In this document: positions 17,866 through 27,548 of the stretch, piece after piece | How the letters are laid out: every line of letters begins with the position of its first letter | How positions within the stretch are numbered: the stretch's first letter is position 1 | Source: Komagataella phaffii GS115 | Lineage: Eukaryota > Ascomycota > Pichiomycetes > Pichiales > Pichiaceae | Assembly: GCF_000027005.1 (NCBI RefSeq) | Contig: NC_012965.1 | Span: forward strand, 1,103,001-1,167,000 | DNA: 64,000 bases | Reading direction: 5' to 3' | Made by a program: the position numbers and the translations under genes | Notes under the pieces: generated by a model | What the model was told of the DNA's origin: nothing | Databases searched by the model: none | Seen by the model: the letters and a program-made list of their open reading frames with translations, nothing else

Positions 17866-19332
17866 ATGGTCACTGTATCTCTTGGAAAAGCACTCTCAGT
17901 CATTCCTTACCCAAAAGTCCACCTTGACAAGTTTCCTCCCACTCGAAAGCCAGATGACGCTAACAAAACCTACCAGCCCAACCTTGATCGAATCAGAAGG
18001 TCCCAGTACCCTTATTTAAAAGACTTGACTTACCTGGACCATGCAGGTACTACCCTTTATCCTGTTTCATCCCTCCAGCAGACAGTGCGATTGTTGTCTG
18101 GATCGTGCATGGGTAATCCTCATTCCATCTCTCAATGCTCACAGGTAAGCACCCATATCGTGCAAGAGGCAAGAGACGTAGTGTACTCGCTGCTGGACGC
18201 TGACGCTGATGAATACGATGTCATCTTTGTGGCCAACGCTTCCCAGGGAGTAAAGTTGGTGGTAGAAGGTTTCAGAGACACCTTTGAAGATTTTGACTAT
18301 GTCTACAGCATTGACTCGCATACTTCCCTAATTGGACCTAGAACTGTGGCCAAACATTTCAAATGTTTCAAGGATCCTTATTCAGTAGTAGAAGAGTACT
18401 CCTTGGAAACACCTCAACGTCCAGTATTAGTATCATGGACTGGACAATCCAACTTCACTGGTGAAAGGTTTCCAAATTCGCAGTACAATTTGCTCTTCAA
18501 GTCGATAAGTGGTAAAGTTTACACTCTACTTGACGCCGCTTCCTTATCAACATCAAAGCCACCTTCTTTGAGAAATCTTACCTCTCTTGCTAAACCTGAT
18601 TTTGTTGTGCTATCGCTCTACAAGATTCTCGGTTACCCAGACATCGGGGCATTAGTTTGTAAGAAATCAGCCGGCAACTACGTTTTCAGTGGAAAGAAAT
18701 ACTTCTCAGGTGGTACCGTGGAACAGGTAGCTCTGTACACTGATTATGCCAAAAGGAATCTTGAATTACACTCTATTTTAGAAGAGGGCACTCTACCAAT
18801 TCATACTTTAGCTGCTTTAATCTCTTCGTACAAAGCTTTCTTGTCTCTTTACGGGAGTTTCTTTAATATCTCGGACCATGTCAACCACATTACAGCTGAA
18901 GCGTACGCTCAGATGAAGAATCTCGTTCACGACAACGGTGTTGCCTTGGTGAGATTTTATGGAAGTGAAACTTACGGAGATGCTAACTTACATGGTCCTA
19001 TCATTGCATTCAACTTGTTTGACAGCTCGGGCGAACCAATCGGCTACTCCAAAGTTGAGAAGGCCGCTTTCAAAAACAACGTATGTTTGAGAGTGGGAGC
19101 CATGTGTAACTACGGTGGACTAGCACAACACTTGGGGACAAAAGATGCCCAATTTTTCAAAGAAGCTCAAGTTTGTAACTTTATATGTGGTGATGAAAAT
19201 GATATTGTTGACCAGGATAAGAAAAGTCATAGAGGTGTCGTTAGAATAAGTTTTGGCGCAATGACTTCTGAAAAGGATATTCAAATTCTGATAAAAATGC
19301 TAAGTGAGTTTCTAAGCATTACTCTGCCATAG
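17866..19332 (+). CDS. Molybdenum-cofactor sulfurase-like, class V aminotransferase domain only
   Basis: A 488-residue PLP enzyme of the class V aminotransferase/cysteine desulfurase fold, closest to the N-terminal domain of Moco sulfurases. Signatures: LDHAGTTLYP (57-66), the PLP lysine K253 in SLYKILGYPDIGALV, and a cysteine in RVGAMCNYGG (C414) at the place where Moco sulfurases have their persulfide cysteine. In plants and animals the protein continues into a C-terminal MOSC domain of about 300 residues that binds the cofactor; here it ends at the NifS-like domain. Whether it sulfurates Moco, or is a related desulfurase with another acceptor, cannot be told from the window. Divergent from ASP1. 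Confidence 0.75.
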   Translation: MVTVSLGKALSVIPYPKVHLDKFPPTRKPDDANKTYQPNLDRIRRSQYPYLKDLTYLDHAGTTLYPVSSLQQTVRLLSGSCMGNPHSISQCSQVSTHIVQEARDVVYSLLDADADEYDVIFVANASQGVKLVVEGFRDTFEDFDYVYSIDSHTSLIGPRTVAKHFKCFKDPYSVVEEYSLETPQRPVLVSWTGQSNFTGERFPNSQYNLLFKSISGKVYTLLDAASLSTSKPPSLRNLTSLAKPDFVVLSLYKILGYPDIGALVCKKSAGNYVFSGKKYFSGGTVEQVALYTDYAKRNLELHSILEEGTLPIHTLAALISSYKAFLSLYGSFFNISDHVNHITAEAYAQMKNLVHDNGVALVRFYGSETYGDANLHGPIIAFNLFDSSGEPIGYSKVEKAAFKNNVCLRVGAMCNYGGLAQHLGTKDAQFFKEAQVCNFICGDENDIVDQDKKSHRGVVRISFGAMTSEKDIQILIKMLSEFLSITLP

Positions 19333-19430
19333 AATACTATATAACGGGCCATACTCCCAGAGATTAATTGCTAAAAATTTCCTGAGTCTTTAATGTCATA
19401 TAATTTCCAGACACTCTTCTTTCAATATCA

Positions 19431-19502
19431 GGGCGTGTGGTCTAGTGGTATGATTCTCGCTTTGGGTGCGAGAGGCCCTGGGTTCAATTCCCAGCTCGCC
19501 CC
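19431..19502 (+). tRNA. tRNA-Pro (anticodon UGG)
   Basis: 72 nt fold as a tRNA without an intron. The acceptor strands GGGCGTG and CTCGCCC pair apart from one T-T position; the anticodon stem is CTCGC/GCGAG around the loop TTTGGGT, giving anticodon TGG; the T-arm has GGTTCAATTCC and the D-arm GGTCTAGTGGTATGA. It looks essentially identical to the yeast tRNA-Pro(UGG). CCA is not encoded. Confidence 0.97.
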
Positions 19503-19506
19503 TGTA

Positions 19507-19513
19507 TTTTTTT
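19507..19513 (+). terminator. RNA polymerase III terminator of tRNA-Pro
   Basis: A run of seven T residues begins five bases after the tRNA end; a second T-run follows at about 19518-19526. Four or more T residues stop Pol III. Confidence 0.9.
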
Positions 19514-19584
19514 GTAGTTTTTTTTTCCAGAAATTCTAGAGACAATCTACAGAACCCTAACCACTTAATGCCTTACTCTATTTA

Positions 19585-21303
19585 CTATATCAATGAAAGA
19601 ACTGCCACTCCCTCAACATGGTGGGTTTGAGGAAAAAAATCGAACCCTCTGATGCTATCAATCCTGTATTGGAATCCATTGGAGGTATTATTGATGAAAT
19701 ACTCCAAGTCTCTTGCCTGTGAGTGGACATTGCAAGATATGTAGATGATCTTCTTGGGTTTGAACTCTGATAATTGAGTAAGAAAAACGTCATCACACCC
19801 CTTTCTTGGAGGATCCAGAATAATCGAAGTTTGGTCCCTCGGAAGTTGAATATCCGCAAAGATTTTTTCAGCTTTTCCAGTGATAAATTCACAGTTTTCG
19901 ATATTGTTCAACTCGGCATTATGTGTTGCAAACTTGACGCTATCAGCACTAATTTCCACTCCAATAACCTTTTTGACTGAGCTGGCACAAGATATGCTGA
20001 AAAGTCCAGACCCACAGTACGCATCAACTAGGTAGTTCTCTCCGTTGGGATCTAGCTTCAGGTTATCCTGTACGTACTTGATGATATCTGGAAGAATAGA
20101 ATTGTTGTTTTGAAAAAACTCTCCCGCAGAGAATTGGAACTTGTTTCCGTTAATAATTTCGGTGACAATTTGACGAGGTTCGGTGACACATGTTTTTAAC
20201 TGCTTGGAGCCATCAGGTAACTCCACTTCAGCTTTTGATATTTCACCAGTGCCATCCCTTGATCCTTCGCCTGTCTCAACTGGTGGATCTGCTACAGGAG
20301 TTGTGTTTTCTCTCAGAAGGATCGTGGCACCTCTTTTGTAATTGTTGTAGGTAGATTCGAATTTTTTCCTTTCGTTACTAAGTCCAGTGTTGATGATGCT
20401 GGTACCAATAAGACATTCCTCAATATCGACAATAGATGAGTTAACATCTACAATTTCGGGTCTAAACTTAGGACGACCTTTACTTCCGAAACCAAACGAA
20501 GGTTTCTGAAAATCTTGAGTCTTACGTCTTGGAATCTCAAAATGGGGGGTCAGTTTAGTCCTATAGCTGTATTGCAGAGGAGAAGGTACGGTAGAGCCCA
20601 TGTCAGGCAGCTTTCCACTCGCCGTCAGTATAGGAGCAAAGAACTTGTATGCATTAACGATGGTATCTCTTTTCAGTAGTAACTGTTGCGCATATTCTAT
20701 GGGCTGATACTGACACCCAGAACATACCCCAAAATACTTACAATCGACAAGCGAGTCATTCCTCATACTTGATGGGGATAGTATTTTAAGAAGATCACAT
20801 TCAACATGTAAGGGATGAGATTTGAAAACTTTGATGGAAACTACATCTCCAGGCAGGCCAAACGGCACTATAGCGACCTGCTTCTTGGTGTTTGTTTCCG
20901 CAGGCCCATCAATGAGAGCTATACCGTCACCGTTCGAGGTGAGAGATAAGACGTTCACTTCGTCGACGATTCTATGATATTTTTGCTGTATCGAGCTGTC
21001 ATTCAGGATAACATCCATTGGATTGGAAATGTCAGCTAGTGATAAACCATGCTCTTTGCAAAGATGTTCAATTTCAAATCCCAAAACTCCTCCAGGCGAC
21101 GTTGGATCTACATTCTTCTTCTTGTTGTACTTTCTCTTGATTTTCTTGGGGGGTTTTGTGGACTCTGGGCGACCTAACGGTCTCTTCTGGGGTAAACTGA
21201 TAGGTTCAAGTGATGCCGATGACATTGTGTAAAATGATCCCAAAAATGAACTTTGAAAACGGAGGTTATAAATAATGGACACAGATCTTTTCAAAAGGTG
21301 CAT
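19585..21303 (-). CDS. TRM2: tRNA (uracil-54-C5)-methyltransferase Trm2
   Basis: A 572-residue SAM-dependent RNA m5U methyltransferase, making thymine at position 54 of the T-loop. Seen are a TRAM-like N-terminal segment, a cysteine cluster CKYFGVCSGCQYQ, motif I DAYCGSGLFSISCA followed by VIGVEIS, motif IV DPPRKGC, and the catalytic-cysteine motif YISCNVHSQARDL near the C-terminus. The upstream ATG (21303) gives a basic, hydrophobic presequence (HLLKRSVSIIYNLRFQSS) suited to mitochondrial import; an internal ATG at 21225 starts MSSASLEP and gives a 546-residue form with a nuclear-type basic region (KPPKKIKRKYNKKK). The two starts could yield mitochondrial and nuclear/cytosolic forms. Confidence 0.9.
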   Translation of the reverse strand: MHLLKRSVSIIYNLRFQSSFLGSFYTMSSASLEPISLPQKRPLGRPESTKPPKKIKRKYNKKKNVDPTSPGGVLGFEIEHLCKEHGLSLADISNPMDVILNDSSIQQKYHRIVDEVNVLSLTSNGDGIALIDGPAETNTKKQVAIVPFGLPGDVVSIKVFKSHPLHVECDLLKILSPSSMRNDSLVDCKYFGVCSGCQYQPIEYAQQLLLKRDTIVNAYKFFAPILTASGKLPDMGSTVPSPLQYSYRTKLTPHFEIPRRKTQDFQKPSFGFGSKGRPKFRPEIVDVNSSIVDIEECLIGTSIINTGLSNERKKFESTYNNYKRGATILLRENTTPVADPPVETGEGSRDGTGEISKAEVELPDGSKQLKTCVTEPRQIVTEIINGNKFQFSAGEFFQNNNSILPDIIKYVQDNLKLDPNGENYLVDAYCGSGLFSISCASSVKKVIGVEISADSVKFATHNAELNNIENCEFITGKAEKIFADIQLPRDQTSIILDPPRKGCDDVFLTQLSEFKPKKIIYISCNVHSQARDLEYFINNTSNGFQYRIDSIRGFDFFPQTHHVEGVAVLSLI

Positions 21304-21973
21304 CAAGCGGGAAATTTCCTCCGTCTGATTTCAACTGCAAAGGAGTTTTATGTATATACAGAAAATCTGCGTATCTGGGATATTTTTTTCTTAGTTTATA
21401 AAATTTCTCTTTCCAAAATAGAAAAATAATGTTCAACGTGATCTACCATGTGACTAAATCACGTGCCAGGTGACTTTCTGGAAAGGGAACGCGAACTGCT
21501 GTGGGTGCTGCATATTTCAGACTCCGGTGGGTGGAGGTTACGCCATATTATCAAGGATTCGCAAACTTTTGGCATCCTATGCCATAACGGCGGATCTTTT
21601 TTTCCGAAAGAAGCATGGGTTCAGCAATGGTTGAATTTAAAGTTTTTCGGCAACCCTCCGGAGTACAGCCACGTTTAGAGTCAGTTGTTATTCAACCAAT
21701 TGGACTCTCTCTCCCATCCAGTCAAGACTACTCAATGCGCCTAGGCGTATCTCCTGGACCCTTTAGGTATTCTCCGCGAATACATAGTACTCTGGAAGGG
21801 CCTGTCGTTTTTTTCCCCAGTCGGGTCGGCTGAGGTCTGGGAAATGAAAAGGAACCTGTACCACTCAATTCTCGAACTGGACGAGCCACAGTCAAGTAAG
21901 ATGTGAACTGTCATTATATAGATTGAACTCTACCTAATCCGCCCCGTTTTTCCTTGTCTACTTCAGTTATACG
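21304..21973. promoter_or_regulatory. Divergent promoter region of TRM2 and MET30
   Basis: 670 bp with no supportable gene. Two Cbf1-type sites lie side by side: CATGTGAC at 21447-21454 (GTCACATG on the other strand) and ATCACGTG at 21458-21465, both exact fits to RTCACRTG, separated by 3 bp. They are about 145-160 bp from the TRM2 start and about 510 bp from the MET30 start. Open frames at 21463-21833 show no recognisable protein features. Confidence 0.6.
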
Positions 21974-23833
21974 ATGAGTGTAAGCGAGGACACCGAGAGG
22001 TGTACAAAGAAACCGAGATTAGACGACAAGGTTGTGTTTCGAATGGCCAATCAATTAGAGGGCAAGGCTGGTTTGGAGCAGAATACTGATCCAAAAGCCG
22101 ACAAGAAGAAGTTATCAAGCAACACAGACAAGAACAACAACGTTACTAACTTTCTGACGCACCATGTTGTTGACCAATCCATGATTCCCAGGGATAACTT
22201 CCACAAGTACTGTTACAGGCATAATCCGGATGTGACGTGTAACAAGAACACTGACCAATGTAAGATGGATGAAATACAAGATGCAATGGAGAAGATTCCT
22301 CCCAGAGATAGGGAAGCAATCACGCATGTATGGTCAATTTTTTCTGCTGCGCCGTACCAACACAGGTCTTTGATTCTCCGTGGGTTGTTGTCACAGTGTT
22401 GTTTTCCTCAATTGTCGATGATCTCAGAAGAGGTTAAATCTTTGATCAGACTGGACTTCATTTCAACTTTACCGACCGAATTATCGCTCAAGATTTTATG
22501 TTATCTAGACTGTGCTTCGCTATGCAATGCAGCACAGGTGTCCAGGAAATGGAAGAGACTGGCAGACGACGATCGAGTTTGGCACTATATGTGTGAACAA
22601 CACATTGATCGTAAATGTCCTCAATGTGGATGGGGATTACCTCTATTGGCTATGAAGCGGGCCAGGCACATTCCCGATGAGGTCAGTAAAGAAATTCCAC
22701 ATACCACTGCTATCGATGTCAAGGACAATAACACCAACAAAGCATCAAAGAACACAAATACCAATACTACTGTTAGTAAAGAAGTCGCCCCCGCTGCTAG
22801 GAAAACGCGACCCTGGAAAGTAGTCTACAGTGAACGTTACAAGGTTGAAAGAAATTGGAGAAAGGGTGTATACAAAGTAAGAACCATTGAAGGCCACACG
22901 GATGGCGTAACATGCATGCAACTGGGTTACAAAATATTAATGACTGGATCGTATGACTCTACTATCAAGATTTGGAATCTAGAAACTGGTGCGTTAATAC
23001 GGTCGTTAGGTGGCCACACCAGAGGCGTACGCACTTTGGCATTTGACGACCAAAAACTGATCACTGGAGGTTTGGATGGCACGATCAAGGTTTTCAATTA
23101 TCATACAGGCGAATGCATCTCCACATACCATGGCCACAATAACCATGTTGTATCTTTAGATTTTATTGGAAAGACTATAGTTTCAGGTTCTGCAGATCAA
23201 ACTGTTAAAGTGTGGCACGTTGAAACAAGGACATGTTACACCCTTCGTGGACACACTGACTGGGTCAATTCTGTCAAGATTCATCCAAAGTCCATGACTT
23301 GCTTCAGTGCCTCTGACGATACCACAATAAGAATGTGGGATTTGAAGACAAACTCATGTATCAAAGTTTTTGGCGGAGAAGAGAATAAGGGACACGTTGG
23401 CCAGGTTCAGTGTGTGATCCCCTTAAATATCAAATATGAAATCGTTGAAGATCTGGAGAAAGATAACTTTGCAGACGAAACAAGGGAAGCCCAGGATTCA
23501 GCCACTCCAGAGACAGAAGAGGAAAAAAACTATCCTACGCATATTCTAACGTCATCGTTGGATACCACCATCAAACTTTGGAACGTCAAGACGGGAAAAT
23601 GTGTAAGGACCCAGTTTGGTCATATCGAGGGAGTGTGGTCGATCGCTGCCGATACTTTCAGAATCGTAAGTGGGGCCCACGACAGGACAATCAAAGTATG
23701 GGACTTACAGAGTGGGAAGTGTATGCATACCTTTGGTAGTAACGACTCAAGTGTATCTTGTGTTTCACTCGGTGATACTAGGTTTGCCAGCGGGCTGGAG
23801 AACGGTAAGATAAAAGTTTATTACTTTGACTAA
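21974..23833 (+). CDS. MET30: F-box/WD40 substrate receptor Met30 of the SCF ubiquitin ligase
   Basis: A 619-residue protein with an F-box at about 163-203 (ISTLPTELSLKILCYLDC) followed by the diagnostic CEQHIDRKCPQCGWGLPLL block and seven to eight WD40 repeats from about residue 300 to the end (for example GSYDSTIKIWNLETG, GGLDGTIKVFNYHTG, SASDDTTIRMWDLKT). This is Met30, the SCF receptor that ubiquitinates the activator Met4 and restrains sulfur-amino-acid genes, and also links cadmium stress to the cell cycle. An acidic insertion (about 495-515) interrupts the propeller, as in the Saccharomyces protein. Length is close to its 640. Cbf1-type sites upstream fit sulfur-pathway feedback. Confidence 0.95.
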   Translation: MSVSEDTERCTKKPRLDDKVVFRMANQLEGKAGLEQNTDPKADKKKLSSNTDKNNNVTNFLTHHVVDQSMIPRDNFHKYCYRHNPDVTCNKNTDQCKMDEIQDAMEKIPPRDREAITHVWSIFSAAPYQHRSLILRGLLSQCCFPQLSMISEEVKSLIRLDFISTLPTELSLKILCYLDCASLCNAAQVSRKWKRLADDDRVWHYMCEQHIDRKCPQCGWGLPLLAMKRARHIPDEVSKEIPHTTAIDVKDNNTNKASKNTNTNTTVSKEVAPAARKTRPWKVVYSERYKVERNWRKGVYKVRTIEGHTDGVTCMQLGYKILMTGSYDSTIKIWNLETGALIRSLGGHTRGVRTLAFDDQKLITGGLDGTIKVFNYHTGECISTYHGHNNHVVSLDFIGKTIVSGSADQTVKVWHVETRTCYTLRGHTDWVNSVKIHPKSMTCFSASDDTTIRMWDLKTNSCIKVFGGEENKGHVGQVQCVIPLNIKYEIVEDLEKDNFADETREAQDSATPETEEEKNYPTHILTSSLDTTIKLWNVKTGKCVRTQFGHIEGVWSIAADTFRIVSGAHDRTIKVWDLQSGKCMHTFGSNDSSVSCVSLGDTRFASGLENGKIKVYYFD

Positions 23834-23906
23834 GTATATAACAAAATAAGAGACACGTAGCAAGACATAATATCATTGCATTGGAAAATTTTTAAAAGAC
23901 AAGAAT

Positions 23907-25118
23907 CTAAGACTCATTAACTTCCTCAGTCTCAAACAAGTCAGTGATGGAAGATGGCAACTCGTCGATTTGGGTAGAGTAGAACTTCTCGATCTCCTTC
24001 ATCATCTCAACGTCCTTGCTGGTGACGAAGTTGATAGCAACACCCTTTCTACCGAAACGACCACCTCTACCGATTCTGTGGATGTAGTTTTCCTTGTTAG
24101 ATGGTAAGTCGTAGTTGATAACCAATGAGACTTGTTGGACATCGATACCTCTGGCCAGCAAGTCGGTGGAGATTAAGATTCTGGAAGAACCGGTTCTGAA
24201 CTCTTGCATGATGGTGTCTCTCTCGGTTTGTGACAGCTCAGAGTGGATAGCAGAGACGGTGAACTTCTGGGCGGTCAAACGCTCAGTCAACTCCTCGACC
24301 TTTCGTCTGGTGTTACAGAAGATAACGGCCTGGGTGACGGAGATGGAGTCGTACAGATCACACAGACAGTCGAACTTGTATTGTTCTTCACCGACGTCGA
24401 CGTAGAATTGCTTAATACCTTCCAAGGTCAATTGGTCCTTCTTGACCAAGATACGAATAGGGTTGTTCATGAACTTGGTGGTAACCTCCAACACCTCTTG
24501 AGGCATGGTGGCGGATAGAAGAACAACCTGTGTAGTGGATGGTAACAATGTGAACAAGGTGTAGATTTGCTCCTTGAATCCAGTGGACAACATCTCATCG
24601 GCCTCATCCAAAATGACCATCTTGACGTTCTCAGTTCTGAAAGCTCCACGTTCGATCATGTCTTGGACTCTACCTGGGGTACCAACGACGATTTGAACAC
24701 CGGAGTTGAAGGCCTTGACATCCAAAGCTGGGTCAACACCACCGATACAGGCATGGACAGAGATGTTCAAGTGCATACCGAGGGCCAAAACAACCTTCTT
24801 GATCTGCAGGGCCAACTCTCTGGTTGGGGCCAAGATCAAAACTTGGGCAGCCTTCAGCTTCTCATCCAATCTCTGCAAAGCGGAGATGGCAAAGGTAGCA
24901 GTCTTACCGGTACCGGACTGGGCTTGGGCCAAGACATCACGACCAGCAACAATTGGCAAAATGGCACGAGATTGAATGGCAGATGGGAACTCGTAACCGT
25001 AAGCAAAAACGGCTCTCAGGATTTGCTCCTTCAGGTTCAGCTCATCGAAGGTGCTGACAACCTGGTCGTAGTTGGTCTCGATTAAGTTAGTGTCGATTTC
25101 AATAATACCTTCAGACAT
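23907..25118 (-). CDS. TIF1: Translation initiation factor eIF4A (DEAD-box helicase)
   Basis: A 403-residue eIF4A, the ATP-dependent helicase of eIF4F that unwinds 5' UTRs. All DEAD-box motifs are visible in order: the Q motif region ([12 protein letters not shown]), AQSGTGKT (I), PTRELALQ (Ia), GTPGR (Ib), DEAD (II), SAT (III), ARGIDVQQV (V) and [13 protein letters not shown] (VI). The minus-strand frame is open far upstream to 25367, but conservation begins at the ATG at 25118 (MSEGIIEI), so the longer reading is not used. Codon use is strongly biased, as for RPS12. The upstream 300 bp are very C-rich on the coding strand. Confidence 0.96.
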   Translation of the reverse strand: MSEGIIEIDTNLIETNYDQVVSTFDELNLKEQILRAVFAYGYEFPSAIQSRAILPIVAGRDVLAQAQSGTGKTATFAISALQRLDEKLKAAQVLILAPTRELALQIKKVVLALGMHLNISVHACIGGVDPALDVKAFNSGVQIVVGTPGRVQDMIERGAFRTENVKMVILDEADEMLSTGFKEQIYTLFTLLPSTTQVVLLSATMPQEVLEVTTKFMNNPIRILVKKDQLTLEGIKQFYVDVGEEQYKFDCLCDLYDSISVTQAVIFCNTRRKVEELTERLTAQKFTVSAIHSELSQTERDTIMQEFRTGSSRILISTDLLARGIDVQQVSLVINYDLPSNKENYIHRIGRGGRFGRKGVAINFVTSKDVEMMKEIEKFYSTQIDELPSSITDLFETEEVNES

Positions 25119-25440
25119 AATGGGTAAGTAAAAAGGTGATTTGTTGGGAACAAAAGTTGTAGAAAAACTTTTGATTTTTGAGCGCCTTGCAACAAGGCAA
25201 GGAAAATTTTTTTGAGGAGGTAGTGTGCATGCCAGATTTTGAGCAAGGTTCCACAATCTCTGATCTCCAAGGTGGCAAGAAGTGCAAAAGGGGGGGGGCG
25301 AGTTGGGGGCGGCAGTTGAGAAAACACCCAGGAGGAGGCGCGCAAATACTACGGTGTATGGATGCATTTTACAACCTGGTGTAATACACTAATAATGTTG
25401 ACGGGCTAAATTAAAGGTACAAAAACATCTTTTTGAGTGC
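25119..25440 (-). promoter_or_regulatory. TIF1 promoter/leader region and RPS21 3' end
   Basis: 322 bp between two same-strand, highly expressed genes. The plus strand carries a G9 run at about 25290-25298 and a G5 run at 25304-25308, so the TIF1 coding strand has long C-runs about 170-190 bp upstream of the start. No gene is supported; the long frame overlapping this region is an upstream extension of TIF1. Confidence 0.5.
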
Positions 25441-25839
25441 TTAACGGGAGTAGGACCAGACGTTCTTCAACAGACCCGCTTGTTGAGCCAATCTGTTCAA
25501 AGAGTCGTCAGCCTCACCTCTGGATCTAACGTAACCGGAGAGAGCGAAAGTGGTGTTGTCTCCTCTGATGGCACGTCCTTCCTCATCAACGTTAGCAATG
25601 TTAATTTGAACGGAGGCGTGGTCTTTAGCCTTGATAATTCTGTTGGTGGCAGAGCACTTGCGTGGAACGTAAAGTTCAACCTTGAAATGTTAGTATTTTT
25701 CGAACTTGACCAACTAACAACGCAAATGGCCGTATAACTTCACTGTGGCTACAGATTTTCTGAGCTTCATTTTATGCTACACATCACCATTTCTCGTGTA
25801 GTTCGGGATACATACCAATTCACCGTTGTCGTTTTCCAT
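25441..25839 (-). CDS. RPS21: 40S ribosomal protein eS21, spliced gene
   Basis: Two exons give an 87-residue protein, the same length as yeast Rps21. Exon 1 (25839-25816) encodes MENDNGEL; exon 2 (25680-25441) continues [17 protein letters not shown] and ends NVWSYSR, as in Saccharomyces. The join falls between codons. The intron (25815-25681) begins GTATGT, has TACTAAC at 25695-25689 and ends in TTTCAAG. Rps21 sits on the 40S body near Rps0 and is needed for late 20S pre-rRNA processing. A Cbf1-type site GTCACGTG lies about 205 bp upstream (26043-26050). Confidence 0.95.
25681..25815 (-). other. Spliceosomal intron of RPS21 (135 bp)
   Basis: The 5' splice site GTATGT follows the eighth codon, the branch point is a perfect TACTAAC (25695-25689 on the minus strand) and the acceptor is CAAG at 25684-25681. 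The branch is only 8 bp from the acceptor AG, which is close. Early 5' introns are typical of yeast ribosomal protein genes. Confidence 0.93.
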
Positions 25840-26081
25840 TTTGTATAGTTGTAGTTGAAGCTAACAGGTTGAAGATAGGTTAAATTTTTCAGACGTTTTG
25901 CGAGCTCGAAGAATTGTGGTGTTAGGTGGTCACTGCTTCGCGAAGGCTCTGTGCCCGTATATTTCCGCGTAGATGCTACAAGGTCCCTCCGAAAGGCTCG
26001 AATCCATTTGGAGCAATGCTCTGTGACTGCGGAAAGTCCACTGTCACGTGATAGAGAACTGATAAGTTGTACAATTATTTC

Positions 26082-27320
26082 TCAAGTATATTTATCTAGA
26101 GGGCCGGATAGAGAAGAGTCCAGTCCAAAAAGGGTAAACAATACGTTCATCCAAACCGTGAGTGTGGAAATTCCAGCATACACAGCTAGCCGAACGAAAA
26201 TATACACGTGTGTTCGGGATTGTAATGCTTTGCAATGGTGTGAAGCGCGGTGCGGCGTGATGGGAGACAACAGCCGCGTGAGAAGCGGCTTAGATATCGC
26301 TTTCCAGATGACAATTGTGGAAACACCGATAACTAACCGAGCCAAAGTGAAAAATGGGCCTAGATGAGTCCAGCTGAAGGGGACGATTACATTGTATCGG
26401 AAATCAAAATCCTCAATTGTAATTGCGTTTGAAGTCTGAAACAATGCCCATTGTCCTAATTCCATTCCCGTTAAAACTCCCACAAAGGCAACACTATCCT
26501 CAAAGCATGGGCAATCATCTATAGGTTTAACATGAAAATAGATAAGTGAGTAGTAGAACACTAACACTAAAACCGGACTAAACCAACCTGTTTGAAAGAC
26601 TATGTGATCCCATATATCAGAAGTCAGATGCCTTATCAGAAAACATGATATGCCGATTACGAGTCCCGACCCGACATCGACAAAACCGTGCATACCACAG
26701 TATAACCTTCCCAGGACCAATGAAACAAGGTAAATCAACCCGAATATAATGCTGACTGTATTGAACAGTGTGCTGTAAGTGTAACTATAATGGTACCAAT
26801 ATGTTGCCAACGTTAGAGTCACAGAAATGGCGTTGGCACTGTGACTTGAGGGACAGCCGTACTCTTGAGCAGTATAATGGCTGCGTGTGATTCGATGTAG
26901 CGGAGGAGATTTGGGTCTTGGTAGACATAAGTAATCTTTCAGTAGGCCTGAAAAATATATACCGAATCCTAATATGAACACCAGATCCCGAGCCAACTTG
27001 AAATAGCCAAACCAGACAGGTATCGGCAGCATTAACACATAAAAGGTGTGACTCCCAAGCGTTGCCGTAAGAGAAAAATATGCGTCCAACAGAGGGGTCC
27101 TAACTTTTGCCTGCCATCTTCCTAAGGGTTCTGTCTCTTTCTCGACTAGAGATAGAATCAGTTGACGGGAAGCAAATCGCACGGGGGACAACCGGGAACG
27201 GTAGTACTCAGATGGACGACACCCGGCATCGACAGAACTCGTATGAGAGAGATCTTTAGCAGCGGGAACCGGTAACGTCTCTAGATGAGTCTGTGGGATG
27301 TTGTGTGCTCTCACTTGCAT
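26082..27320 (-). CDS. LCB3: Dihydrosphingosine-1-phosphate phosphatase (PAP2 family)
   Basis: A 412-residue multi-pass membrane phosphatase. The three PAP2 motifs are present: KDYLCLPRP (KxxxxxxRP), PSSHSAN (PSxH) and GRLYCGMHGFVDV (RxxxxxHxxxD). About eight or nine hydrophobic segments follow a polar 85-residue N-terminus. Order, spacing and length match yeast Lcb3 and Ysr3, ER enzymes that dephosphorylate long-chain base phosphates and allow exogenous bases to enter ceramide synthesis. Only one such gene is in the window, so Lcb3 versus Ysr3 cannot be resolved. The frame begins with GTG at 27329; the first ATG is 27320. Divergent from RHO4. Confidence 0.85.
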   Translation of the reverse strand: MQVRAHNIPQTHLETLPVPAAKDLSHTSSVDAGCRPSEYYRSRLSPVRFASRQLILSLVEKETEPLGRWQAKVRTPLLDAYFSLTATLGSHTFYVLMLPIPVWFGYFKLARDLVFILGFGIYFSGLLKDYLCLPRPKSPPLHRITRSHYTAQEYGCPSSHSANAISVTLTLATYWYHYSYTYSTLFNTVSIIFGLIYLVSLVLGRLYCGMHGFVDVGSGLVIGISCFLIRHLTSDIWDHIVFQTGWFSPVLVLVFYYSLIYFHVKPIDDCPCFEDSVAFVGVLTGMELGQWALFQTSNAITIEDFDFRYNVIVPFSWTHLGPFFTLARLVIGVSTIVIWKAISKPLLTRLLSPITPHRASHHCKALQSRTHVYIFVRLAVYAGISTLTVWMNVLFTLFGLDSSLSGPLDKYT

Positions 27321-27548
27321 TAGAGGCACACAGATAAAGAGATCAAGGTGATGTTTTGTATACAGTATTTGATAATAAACATCACATCACAACCAGCGGA
27401 CGGAAGTCGCGATCTGGGCCGTAGGCTCCCTTGCGAGTTCCGCCCAGGAATTCCTGTTGCCGCGATCTTTTTTTGCCCTTTTCCAATAATAGCACACCAG
27501 ATAAACATTGTCACCAGCATACTCCAAAACACATCCCCTCAATTTTCA

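Noticed and set aside
24115..25085. Long plus-strand frames opposite eIF4A
   Set aside because: They mirror the strongly biased codons of the real gene on the other strand and show no family signature.
25119..25367. 83-codon N-terminal extension of eIF4A
   Set aside because: Conserved sequence starts at the internal ATG, and the extension is encoded by C/G-run promoter-like DNA.
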